Part shown: piece after piece, positions 42,996 to 52,786 of the stretch
How positions within the stretch are numbered: position 1 is the first letter of the stretch
How the letters are laid out: each line of letters opens with the position of its first letter
From: Platanthera guangdongensis
Lineage: Eukaryota > Streptophyta > Magnoliopsida > Asparagales > Orchidaceae
Assembly: GCA_039583875.1 (NCBI GenBank)
Contig: CM077157.1
Span: 78,864,346-78,928,345, forward strand
Direction of reading: 5' to 3'
DNA length: 64,000 bases
Position numbers and translations under genes: made by a program
The notes under the pieces: model-generated
Seen by the model: only the letters and a program-made list of their open reading frames with translations
Database searches by the model: none
What the model was told of the DNA's origin: nothing

Positions 42996-45528
42996 TGTTG
43001 GGTCCAATGATCACAATGTCCTGGATTTGAAGAAGGCCTAGTAAACAATGTATACACATACGGTGATCTAACTTGTGCTCAAATTTAATGATTGCAGAAT
43101 GTCCTAGTAATAATGGTGAGACAAATAGCCTAAGTGGCTAAGATAGGTAAACACTTACCTAAGGTGTTGAAAGACAGAAAACTGTCTAAGTCCACAGGCA
43201 TTGACTGAAGGTCATTCACTCAACGCTAGATGACTTATAAAGCTGAGAGAAGCATATACAGTCAAAGCCATGAAGTGACAAGCTGAGAAAGTGTCCAGGT
43301 CCACAGACATTGAGTGAAGTCAACTCACTTCATCTCATACAACAAAAGGCTGTGAGACAGGCTAATACAATTAAAGCCTAATAAGAAATGGCAGAAAAGT
43401 GGCTAAGTCCACATGCGTTGAGTGAATATCATTCACTCAATGCCAAAGCACCATAGTCGTTGAGTACAGCTCAGTCAGTCAACGCCATATGAAAACTGTG
43501 AATATTTACTAAGTCCACAAGCGTTGAGTGAGGCAAGCCAACTCAACGCCATATGATAATGTGTTGACTAATTCTCAAAGTATGTTTTGTCTTTAGACAC
43601 AGAAATTTGGCTAAGTTCGAATGTGTTCAGTGTAGCTCATTCACTCAACGCAAGATAATAGAAGAAAATCTATTAAGTAGTTTGGCGTTGAGTGGAGATT
43701 ACACACTCAAAACCAAGGAGTAGAAAAATCTGGCTAAGGCAGAAAGCATTGAGTGAGGCATACTCACTTAATGCTCTCAACGCCATGACTAAGAAAAACT
43801 GGCTAAAGCAAAAAGCGTTGAGTGAGGCGTGCTCACTCAACGCTCTCAACGCTTAAGATGCTAAAGAAGCAGAAAATCTGGTTAATGCAGAAAGCATTGA
43901 GTGAGGCATGCTCACTCAAAGCTCTCAACGCCCAAAAAACATATGGCATGGCTAAGGCTCAAGACGTTGAGTGAGGTGTGCTCACTCAACGCTCTCAACA
44001 CCAGACATGTTGAAAAGGATTCAGAAATGGTTAAGGCAAAAAGCATTGAGTAAGGGTTGCTCACTCAACGTCATCAACGCCTAGTTAGAAATAATTATGT
44101 CTAAGTACTCTGGCGTTGAATGAAGCTTATTCACTCAATTCTTATTGTACTAATGTTTGATTTTTGACTAAGTCCACATGTGCTGACATCAACAAGTCAA
44201 CAAATCAACTATATTCAAATTGTTAGAGGCCAAGCTATAGTCCAAGACAAGCGGCGCCACAGAGCTACTGTATTACAGTTAGGAGTTAAGCAAGGATGCA
44301 AACGACATTAAATATGTGGGGCCCATTACTCAAAGAGATGTTAGGACATAAATGATAAAAGGAAAAGTCTTTACAAAAGAAGACATCTCTTGGAGCAGAG
44401 TAGTTGAGATAGTTCTACTTCATCCACGACTACATCAAGATCAGAGAAAATTTCTTAAGAGGAGAAATAAAGTTAGCTGGTGGCATTTTCCATATACACC
44501 AACAGATACTTTATATATCCAGCGGAATAACACTGAAGATCATCTACTGGAGGCTTTGAAGAAGAACTTAGGACTAAACATCCTCAGCACAGGAAATAAA
44601 GTAGAAGCAGAACTGCTTTCTTCCAATTACTTCCAGCACAAGTTGTTATCCTTGTTACCGTGAAGAAGTTAAGCTGAGAATTCTTCAGCTCAGGTAGCAT
44701 TAAGCTTTCATGTAGTTACTTCACAGGTCCATCATGAAAAATCACAAGTTCTATGAAGAAGAAGATAGGACTGAGTGTACCTAAGTTCATGTAAAGGAAG
44801 ACTCAGAAATATATTCCTGGAGTCAAAGTTGGGATGAGTTAATCTCTGTCAAGGTAGATTGGCAGAGTGAAATTTCTTTTGTGTTCAATCAAGAACCTCA
44901 ACAACTCACTTTCATCATGTAGGATCCTTTTGGATCGGAGTTGTAGGAGCAAGTTTACACTGAGGTAGGATTCTGTTAAGAATTTGAGCTGTAGGACATG
45001 GCTTCAAGTCTGAGGTAGGGGTCAATTGACCACTGAGCTGTAGGAGAGAAATACTCTTCGAGTGTAGGACCTTTGGGTCTAAGGTAGGATACCTAGTGAA
45101 TCTGAGGTAGGGCTGTCCTCCCAGCATGAGTTTAGGGCCTTTGGCCTGAGGTAGGTAGTCTGCTGACCACTGAGTTCTAAACCCTTTGTGGCTGAGCTGT
45201 AAGTCTTGGAGGAGACTGAGAGATCCCGAGGGATCTAAGATGTAAGATCTTTGGAGAAGAAATTTGGATAAGTACCTATTCCAACAAGATAGTTGGATAG
45301 GTGGGAGGGAAAGTGGATGTACCCTTGTTAGGGGAATCACTATAAATCCTGTGTGCTTTGTGTGTTTTTTCTGCGTTGGTTTTATTGCATGTTGCATATC
45401 TTGAAAGAAGAATATAATCAACCAATAAAGCATCCAACTAAAAGAAAATAAAAGATAGTCACAAAGGACTAAGAAACCTATTCACCCCCAATAGGTGATT
45501 TAGCTATCGTTGAAATCAAAGACTTTCA
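42996..45528 (+). repeat. Element F 3' LTR (2533 bp)
   Basis: Starts TGTTGGGTCCAATG and ends GACTTTCA. From 43190 to 44130 it carries about 15 copies of a short inverted repeat with arms GCGTTGAGTGA/TCACTCAACGC, many as complete hairpins. 45050-45250 has a GAGGTAGG/TGAGCTGTAGG-rich block. The last 430 bp match 4588-5025. Confidence 0.88.
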
Positions 45529-45908
45529 GGCATCTCTGAATTGGCAATACATACCAAATTGCTATATGCAGACTATTATAGAAGGCAAATTTTCATGATG
45601 TGGATTAGTTATCTTATTGTAAATAGGAACTCAAATTTTCATCTTAATCCAAGGATATTAACTCAATGAAAATTGATCAAATGCCATCATTGTGGCATTT
45701 TAATCTTGAGCCTTACTCAGCCATAATAAAAAAACACCAATGAACTTTTGAAATTAGAAAAAATTGCATGAAACACTATAAAATCTAATCATTTGTTCCA
45801 ATACCACTTGTCAACTCCATTTAGATAACAAGCAACGGTTACTCACAATTCAACTCACAACCATGTAATAATGTTACAGTTGCTCAAATTTGGGTTAGTT
45901 CATATTTG
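45529..45908. other. Unassigned AT-rich DNA right of F
   Basis: No ORF, repeat boundary or RNA gene is recognised. This may be the older target of F. Confidence 0.4.
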
Positions 45909-45963
45909 TCCTAGACAGACCTAAAGGTTGAATTAGGAACACTTGAATAGTTTTTAGGCATTG
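45909..45963 (+). repeat. 55-bp direct repeat, left copy
   Basis: Identical to 47501-47555. It ends exactly where the G-family solo LTR starts. Confidence 0.93.
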
Positions 45964-47497
45964 TGTTGGAACACCCTATTACTAATTTGGGTCAGGATCA
46001 CTATGTCTCTAGGAATCTGTGTTTGACCTTCTATATAACTTAATAGGTCAATTAGAATTGAGTCTAAGGGTTAGAAGTCTAGGATTGGAAGCTGCCCTGA
46101 AGACCAAGTTCTTTTGTCTGGAGACCAAGTCTAATCGTCGAACTCAGCACGACGATTCGTCGAATTCCGGTCGACGATCGTCTAGCTCAACTTCTACAGA
46201 TCGTCGAGCTCCATTCAACGATCGCTGAGCTCAACCTCATAATATCGTCGAGCTCCACTCGACGATCGCTGAGCTCAACTTGACAATATCGTCGAACTCC
46301 ATTCGACGATCGGTGAGCTCAGGTCGACGATTTTGACTCTGCACTGGATCTTTATCTCTGAGCTCAGTTCGACGATCTTTGAGCTCAGATCGACGATTAT
46401 GTTGCTGATTGAATTTTCCAGTTCGCTGAGCTCAGCTCGACGATAGCAGAGCTCAGTTCGACGTTTTCAGTTATCTTTCAGAATTCAAATTCAAATCAGT
46501 TAGAAGTTATTCTGCATTTAATTCAGAAGATCTGCTAGCCATTTTCATTTACTTCTTGACCAAGTTTCAAGGGATTTTTCAAGGAATAATTCTGTGGACT
46601 TTCCTTCAGAAGAAATTATGCAATTAAGGCTGTAATCAATGCAGACCAACGGCTATCTTTGACAGAGTGATATTCTATTTTGGCACAGAGAATAAAAGAC
46701 AGAGAAAAACAAGAAGAGGACACACAACTCAGAATACAGAGACTCTTTCAAAATCTTCTGTCAAAAAGATTTCTGAAGAACACTCATCAAAGAGATAAAG
46801 CTTTCAAAAATTCTTCAGATCTCTTCAGCTCTCAAAGTGTTCAAGGCCAACACCATTTCAAGACTCCAGACACTCAACATTTCAGTCATTGCTGAAACCA
46901 TCTATTGCTGGAGTTCTATCTTTGAAGGCCTATCACCCTCAGCAAAGCTTTTCTTCCTGAAGATTTCAAGGATTCAGGGGGAGCTTTGACATCAATCCAC
47001 TTAGTCTTCTCAGTTGATTGAGAAAGAGAAGACTGCCATCACTCTCTCACCCCCACTCTGTAAAGGGTTTTTCAAACTCCCTTCAAAAGTTTGAATCTGG
47101 TTTTTGAGCACCTTGTCAAAAGCTCATTGGTGGCAAGACACCTGATCAAAAAATCTGCTTTGGTTTTTGAGCACCTTATCAAAAGCTCATTGGTGCCTAG
47201 GACACCTGATCAACTCATCCTGCAGTGGATTCCTACCTAGGGTGGTAGAAGAGTGGATGTACCCAAGTTTGGAGAACCACTATATTTCCTTGTGTCATCT
47301 GGTTCTGCTTGTTTTTCTTTTTGTTTCTGGCCTAGAATTTCTTGTGCTTAGCTCTTGCATAGCTTAGTTTTGTAATTAGATTTATATTTGCTTCCCTGCT
47401 CACACTCATTACAACAATTGTTGTAAAGGTTTGCAAAAGTTTTTTTTAAAAGCACCATATACTCTATTCACCCCCCCTCTAGAGTATATCAGATCTA
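45964..47497 (+). repeat. Element K: solo LTR of the G family, 3'-truncated
   Basis: Strongly similar to the G LTR from TGTTGGAACACC through the hairpin region and the CACCCCCCCTCTAG block. It stops at CAGATCTA, lacking the last 12 bases of the G LTR. There is no internal region on either side, so it is a solo LTR. The expected 5-bp target duplication is absent and the flanks instead share 55 bp. Confidence 0.9.
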
Positions 47498-47500
47498 GTT

Positions 47501-47555
47501 TCCTAGACAGACCTAAAGGTTGAATTAGGAACACTTGAATAGTTTTTAGGCATTG
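47501..47555 (+). repeat. 55-bp direct repeat, right copy
   Basis: Identical to 45909-45963 by direct reading (starts TCCTAGACAGACC, ends TTTTAGGCATTG). Confidence 0.93.
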
Positions 47556-48125
47556 GTTACATAAGCTTCTTATGTATCTTATTTTCTAACTGCATCTACC
47601 ACTAACTGAAAGCTTGTAAGAAATTACGATACAAGCTCACTCTTCTTCATCTTAGGTGGATGACTGCAAGAAATCATGATTAATTAAAACAACTAAAATG
47701 TGAGGTGAGGGATTTAGGTTTTGTTTGGGGCATTTATTTTCACAGGTCAAGCGAGTACGACCGCATGAACCGCCTTAATGTCCAATTAACATGATTTAGA
47801 ATGCAAAAATGCAATCTGTACAAAATGATGTCCAGAAGAGGGCCTAACAATAGAAGGTGAACTTCATAGACTAACTGCCTTGGGAATGGCAAACAAGAGA
47901 GAAGTCATGAAGCAGAGGTGGATGCTACGCGAGGCTATTAAACGTTTTGAAATATACCACTTGATATTTCTAGATCAAATCGGCGAGCAGACGGGGAAAT
48001 ATTGAATGATGAACCGAAATAAAGACTAGGAATGATGTGGACAAGGCATATAGCGATGGTTTACAATGCCTACATGCCTGGGATGCTAGGTTAAGACTGG
48101 CTAATGGTAACACTCCAACCGAACC
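47556..48125. other. Unassigned DNA between K and M
   Basis: No convincing ORF, primer site or polypurine tract. Nothing is recognised. Confidence 0.4.
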
Positions 48126-48824
48126 TGTTATGTTTGCAGTTCCGTTTGAACTGGGCGGTTCAATTACCCCCTATATATACATCGATTTGTGGGTTCAACA
48201 CGATATTATTCTAACCTAGGGCAAGGATCGTGAGGAGGTATTCCTGTTCCGAAATCGTGAATCCAAAGGGCAGCAACCTGTGTTGAATCGTGGAACAAGG
48301 TGTCTCGGCTTCGGCCGTGAGAGCGAGCAATCCAGCGCTTCAGTCCTTCTATCTAGTCCAGGACGAAGAAGGAGGCAGCTCTGACCTTGTCCATCCTGTC
48401 TACGAAGAAGAGGGGGAGTGATTCAGGCTCTAAAGAGGCCGATTTTCCATTGATCCAAAGAAAAAAAATCCTTTTTTTCTTCCTGTGAGGTAGGGAAATC
48501 CGACACTCTTATCTGTCGTGGTCCAAAAATTATTGTTCCTATCGTTGGCCGGAAATTGGAGGTTTTGATCGCAGGGGGCAAACCTTGAAGCATGTGGTTT
48601 TATCTTTATTTATGTTCTTATAACCTCTCCTTGATTTTATAGTGGATCTTCTCCGGTGCTTTCCCCATGGACATAGGAGTCATTTATCTCTGAACCACGT
48701 AAATTTTTGTGTCGTTTGTGTGTGCTTGGAATTTTGCTATTTTATTTTGTGCCACTACTTTTGCTTGTTTCCGTTGCGTTGTCCGCAGTTTTTCGAAGTC
48801 GCGGATTCAATCCAATTTTATAAC
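48126..48824 (+). repeat. Element M: copia-type LTR, plus orientation
   Basis: 699-bp LTR starting TGTTATGTTTGC, the inverted partner of 48842-49543. It has a TATA-like CCCTATATATAC at 48169-48180. No polypurine tract precedes it. The 3' end meets the partner's primer site. Confidence 0.85.
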
Positions 48825-48839
48825 CTCCCTCTGATACCA
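48822..48839 (-). other. Element M primer-binding site between two head-to-head LTRs
   Basis: The minus strand reads TGGTATCAGAGGGAGGTT, matching 16 of 18 bases of the iMet complement. The match ends where the opposite LTR begins. Confidence 0.82.
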
Positions 48840-48841
48840 AT

Positions 48842-49543
48842 TGTTAAGAAATCAGATCGAATCCGCGACTTCGAAAAACCGCGGATAGCGCAACATAAAC
48901 GAGCAAAAGCAGGGGAGAAAAATAAAATAGCGAAATTCCAAGCACATACACTTGACACAAATATTTATGTGGTTCGGAGATAAACGACTCATACATCCAC
49001 GGGAGAGCACCGGAGAAGATCCACTATAAAATCAAGGAGAGATTACAAGCACATAAATAGAGATAAAACCCCAAGCTTCAAGGTTTGCCCACTGCGATCA
49101 AAACCTCCGATTTCCGTCCAACTACAAGAATAATAATTTTTCGACCAAGACAGATAAGAGTGTTGGATTTCCCTACCTCAAGGAAGAAAAAAAAGTATTT
49201 CTCTTCTTTGGATCAATGGAAAACCTGCGTCTTTAGAGCCTGAATCACTCCCCCTCTTCATCCTAGACTGAACGGAGAAGGTCAAAGCCACCTCCTTCTT
49301 CCTCCTAGACTGGATGGAAGGACTGAAGCGCTGGATTGCTCTCTCCCACGGCCGAAGCCGAGACACCTTGTTCCACGATTCCGCACAGGTAGCCGCCCCT
49401 TTGGATTCATGATTTTGGACCAGGAACTGCTCCTCACGATCCTTTCCCTAGGTTAGAATAATAACTTGCTGCACCCACAAATAGATGTATATATATAGGG
49501 GGTAATTGAACCGCCCGGTTCAGAAGGAGAGGCAACCATAACA
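48842..49543 (-). repeat. Element M: copia-type LTR, minus orientation (702 bp)
   Basis: The minus-strand LTR runs from TGTTATGGTTGC to TTTCTTAACA. A polypurine tract and RNase H lie on one side and a primer site on the other, an arrangement seen in LTR circles or tandem elements rather than in a normal insertion. TATA-like sequence at 49487-49499 (minus). Confidence 0.87.
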
Positions 49544-49556
49544 ATCTCCACATTAA
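49544..49556 (-). other. Element M polypurine tract
   Basis: The minus strand reads TTAATGTGGAGAT directly before TGTTATGG, a copia-type tract. Confidence 0.75.
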
Positions 49557-49599
49557 TGCTCCTTGAGATTGAGATCCACGATCAGCTTTGATCTTTTCC

Positions 49600-50343
49600 C
49601 AAAAAATAAACACCCCTCCCTGGGGTCACCATGATCAACTGGTACAAACATGAGACAAGTCAAGGCAGTGCTTGAACTTGACTCCTATCTGCGGTTTTGT
49701 CAACATGTCTGCAACATTATCCTCCATGAGTACTTTCACCAACTATAGATCTCCACCTCCAACGAACTCCCTCAACTTGTGGTAGCGCACATAGATGTGT
49801 TTTATCCTTGTATGGTAGACCAGATCATTTGCAAGACAAATCGCACTCTAACTGTCACAGTGCAGCTTCACCATCTCCTAAGTAATCCCGAGTTCCTTGA
49901 TGACACCTTTGAGCCAGATGGCTTCCTTTGCAGCTTCCACTGCAGCAATGTACTCCGCCTTGTCGTGGATAGAGCAACGATGTCCTGAAGAGTGACTTTC
50001 CAAATGATGGGACTTCCACCTAGAAGAAAGATATACCCGGAAGTAGATCTTCTCCTGTCGAGGTCGTCGGCGTAGTCAGAATCGACAAAGCCCTCTAGAG
50101 CACCAACATCCTTGCCCCTTCTGAAAAGTAGCCCGACGTATGGAGTTTCGTTCAACTATGCCAAAGTGCACTTGACTTTTTCCCAGTGTTGTCTCCCTGG
50201 ATTCCCCAGGTATCTGCTGACAACACTCACAACCTGAGCGATATCTACTCTCATGCAGATCATGACGTACATCAAACATCCTACCGCACTAGAGTACAAC
50301 ACATTGATCATCTTTTGGTGTTCCTCTTCTGATTTTGGACACT
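49600..50343 (-). pseudogene. pol: Element M pol: end of reverse transcriptase and RNase H, copia type
   Basis: The minus strand from 50343 encodes SEEEHQKMIN and AVGCLMYVMICMR, then VSRYLGNPGRQHW (end of reverse transcriptase), followed by GFVDSDYADDLDRRRSTSGY (RNase H start). It continues in shifted frames with SAICLANDLVYHTRIKHIYV and NVADMLTKPQIG, near the end of copia pol. Several stops and frameshifts are present. At 50343-50350 it abuts plus-strand gag sequence of the same kind of element, so an internal inversion has occurred. Confidence 0.87.
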
Positions 50344-50349
50344 GATGTG

Positions 50350-50640
50350 AAGATCATCTGAAGATGGAAGATGTGATGACTACATTGCTCTCAAATGAAA
50401 CGAGGAGCAAGTCTGGCCCCAACACTAGCGAAAGACTGTTTGTGAAGAGTAACGGGCTATTAGAGGTTGATCCAGGGACAGAGGAAAGAAAGCAAATAGA
50501 CCCAGTTCCAAGTCCAAGACTCGGAACAACAAGTGTCACTACTGCAAAGAAGAAGGACACTGGAAAAATAATTGTCCGAAGAAAAGCTTAAGAAAAGGAC
50601 TCAAGAGCCACAAACCAATAAAGTGAGGTCAGCTCGATTT
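50350..50640 (+). pseudogene. gag: Element M gag fragment with zinc knuckle, opposite strand to its pol
   Basis: Plus-strand copia gag remnant. 50510-50585 encodes KCHYCKEEGHWKNNCPKK, a complete CX2CX4HX4C zinc knuckle preceded by a basic Lys/Ser/Arg stretch. It breaks down after about 50640 into short tandem repeats. It faces away from the RNase H remnant at 49600-50343, so the two ends of the element are inverted relative to each other. Confidence 0.82.
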
Positions 50641-50656
50641 GGGAGATTGACCCGCC

Positions 50657-50716
50657 ATAAACCAGTTAAAGGGAGGTCAGCCCACAATAAACCAGTTAAA
50701 GGGAGGTCAGCCCGAT
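50657..50716 (+). repeat. Two tandem 30-bp units
   Basis: ATAAACCAGTTAAAGGGAGG and the following ten bases occur twice in a row. A related GAGGTCAGCTCGATTTG lies just upstream. Confidence 0.8.
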
Positions 50717-50829
50717 TTGACACATTGACCGCACGCGGTTGTGTGGAGAGCGGGTTGGGGCTGGTGAAATGCAGTTCGGCTGGGGGCGACCCGGTATACT
50801 CACATGAGTGAGTCGACCCCCTTTCAACA

Positions 50830-51489
50830 CGAACCACCCTATGAGAGTGGGATTGGGAAATGGCGAGCACGACGCAGAGACGACAAGAATCAGAGATGTT
50901 ACTTGCATCACTAAAAGGAGTCGAGGATAAAAATGAACCAGAGAAACAACCCACATGTGGATCGTGGTGGGTGGAATCGGCGAGCAGAAGGGGAAAATTG
51001 TGAGCAGGGGAGATTCGACAACGGTGTGTGTAGTGAAAAGTAAAAAATCCCAAGGTCATATTGGGTTCTGCCTTTAACATTTTCATTCGAGATAATATTA
51101 GGTGTTTTTATTCTTAAGCTAGTGTGTATATAATCATTTGAGGTGTGCCCTTCACAGCACCCATAATATATCATTAAACATAGTAGGTTGCAAAAAATTA
51201 AAAAACAATAACATCAAATTAGCTTACAATTTCATTCATTTTTTTGCTCAAATTAACCACAGGATTATAATAAAATGAGGCCAAAGGTGCATTTTTTTAT
51301 AATATAGTATATATATAATAGTATACATTTTCCTATGAACAGTTTCAGTGTAATTAAATGATAAAAAATAGGAGAAACTATAAAATAAAATTAAAAACGG
51401 TCAAATCCCAATTAAGGGTGTTGGGGATGACCCTCATTTTTTAGAAATTGAGTGTGCATGTAACGAGACACCCATGATCCCAATCTCAA
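50830..51489. other. Unassigned DNA
   Basis: Mixed sequence, AT-rich from 51180 to 51400. A GGGTGTTGGGGATGACCC edge near 51416 looks like a DNA-transposon terminus, but no matching end was found. Confidence 0.35.
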
Positions 51490-52110
51490 AAGAAGTGGGA
51501 TCATGGGATTGACCGCGCGCACGATCACCGCGCCCCACCCCCGTGCACCGATCCCATTACGCGTAATGGGCAAACCGCCGCGAGCCACACCTCGCCGGCA
51601 GCGGGCGGCCGACCCCCTACCGGAAGACGGCCGCCCCGCCCTCTCTCTCAACGCCGGCCCCAACCGTGGCTGAGGATGCGGCCGCCAGGGCCGCACCTTC
51701 CTCGGCCGCCGGCTAGGCTGCCGGCATGGCCAAGGGGGTGGTCGTCCGGGCCGCGCCTTCCTCGGCCGCCGGTGCGGCCGATGTAGCGGCTCCCCGGGCT
51801 GCACCTTCCACAGCCGTTGGCGCGGCCCAGGGGCGGACGCCCGCGCCGCCCCCTTCCTCGGCCGCGGGCGCGGCCCAGGGGACGGCCACCCGAGGGGTCC
51901 CCCTCCGCGGGCGTCCACGCGGCCAAGGGGATGGATGTCGCGGCCATTCCCTCTATTGGCCGCCGGCATAGGGCCAAAGTGAGCGGCCGCTCCGTCCCGG
52001 CCGCCGTCGGCGGTACTTCCCTCATCGGTGGACTCCGCGGCATGTTCGTCGGTAAATCTCCGCGGCCGTCCGATTTACGCGTAACCACTCACAACCGCCG
52101 GGTTAGTGGG
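51490..52110. other. GC-rich, CpG-rich tract with GGCCGCCGG-type repeats
   Basis: About 600 bp far richer in G+C than its surroundings, built of imperfect repeats such as GGCCGCGCCTTCCTCGGCCG. ORFs are open on both strands, as expected from composition, and none is a credible gene. A smaller block of similar style is at 31325-31480 in element D. Confidence 0.6.
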
Positions 52111-52786
52111 GGAAGATTTAATTAATATTTTATATAGTTTTTTAAGAGGTCACCATGTAGCGGAATGTGTGCATTAAAATTATACTAAATGGAATTATGA
52201 TGGTGGTTATGGTGTGCGGATAGCCGTAACCACCATAACTAGCACCCGGAGACTATAATAAAAGCCCCAGGCATCATCATTTCTCACTTTTCTCTTCCGA
52301 TTCTTTTTCTTCCTAAGGTTGAAGCTCTGTCAAATTCCTCGTACGAGCAGCCTTTGAGGCATACCCGAGCCGTACCTGATCCGCACCTGAGCTACAAGCG
52401 GGTCAAGTCAAATAAATCCGATAAAGCCAAAACGTTCAAGTTCTAAACGGCCCCTGCAACTGCAAGTCCAGGTGCTCCGCCCCATCAAGAATCAGCAAGT
52501 CATTATTCGTAGACCACCTGCAAGAGGTACAATTTATAAAAACTCCAATCGCGATGACCTGTCGTCCGTCGTGTGCCGAGTGTTCTCTAACCCCAAATTA
52601 TAACGAGAGTTGTCATGTCACCCTCGACTTCACAAACAAGCTGTAACCGTCAGGAAAGAGTGAACTTTGATCAGAGCAGATCCAGTTACGTGGTTTTTTA
52701 CCCAGTTGAGGTGTTTTTCTACATTAAAACTGCTTGCGTAGAATCAACCTACTCTTTTAACTGTGTGCACGCTCGACCGTCCCTAG
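52111..52786. other. Unassigned DNA with a strong hairpin and a TATA-like box
   Basis: 52198-52234 forms a hairpin with 13-bp arms (ATGGTGGTTATGG and CCGTAACCACCAT, one mismatch). About 15 bases later is CTATAATAAAAG, TATA-like. This looks like part of an LTR or other promoter-bearing repeat, but the boundaries are not visible. Confidence 0.4.

Larger units (their letters stand above)
4588..45528 (+). mobile_element. Element F: SIRE-type Ty1/copia retrotransposon without pol, interrupted by H(G), D(E) and a MITE
   Basis: The pieces 4588-8197, 22066-23538 and 41999-45528 form one plus-strand element. The right LTR (42996-45528) matches the remnant at 4588-5025, and its polypurine tract is at 42982-42995. 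Internal coding remnants are a SIRE-like gag with coiled coil and zinc knuckle, then an ORF2. No protease, integrase, reverse transcriptase or RNase H remains between them, so F is non-autonomous by deletion or by origin. The insertions were removed mentally using their target-site duplications and inverted-repeat ends. Net visible length is about 8.6 kb plus LTR sequence lost left of B. Confidence 0.8.

Noticed and set aside
47556..48219. Possible host exon before M
   Set aside because: Short frames with many stops and no recognisable domain or splice pattern.
48642..48983. 113-aa ORF spanning the centre of M
   Set aside because: It crosses the junction of two inverted LTRs and the primer site, so it is not a host gene.
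51412..52125. Overlapping Pro/Arg/Gly-rich ORFs on both strands
   Set aside because: Open frames are expected from the extreme GC content. There is no domain, no plausible start context and no codon structure.
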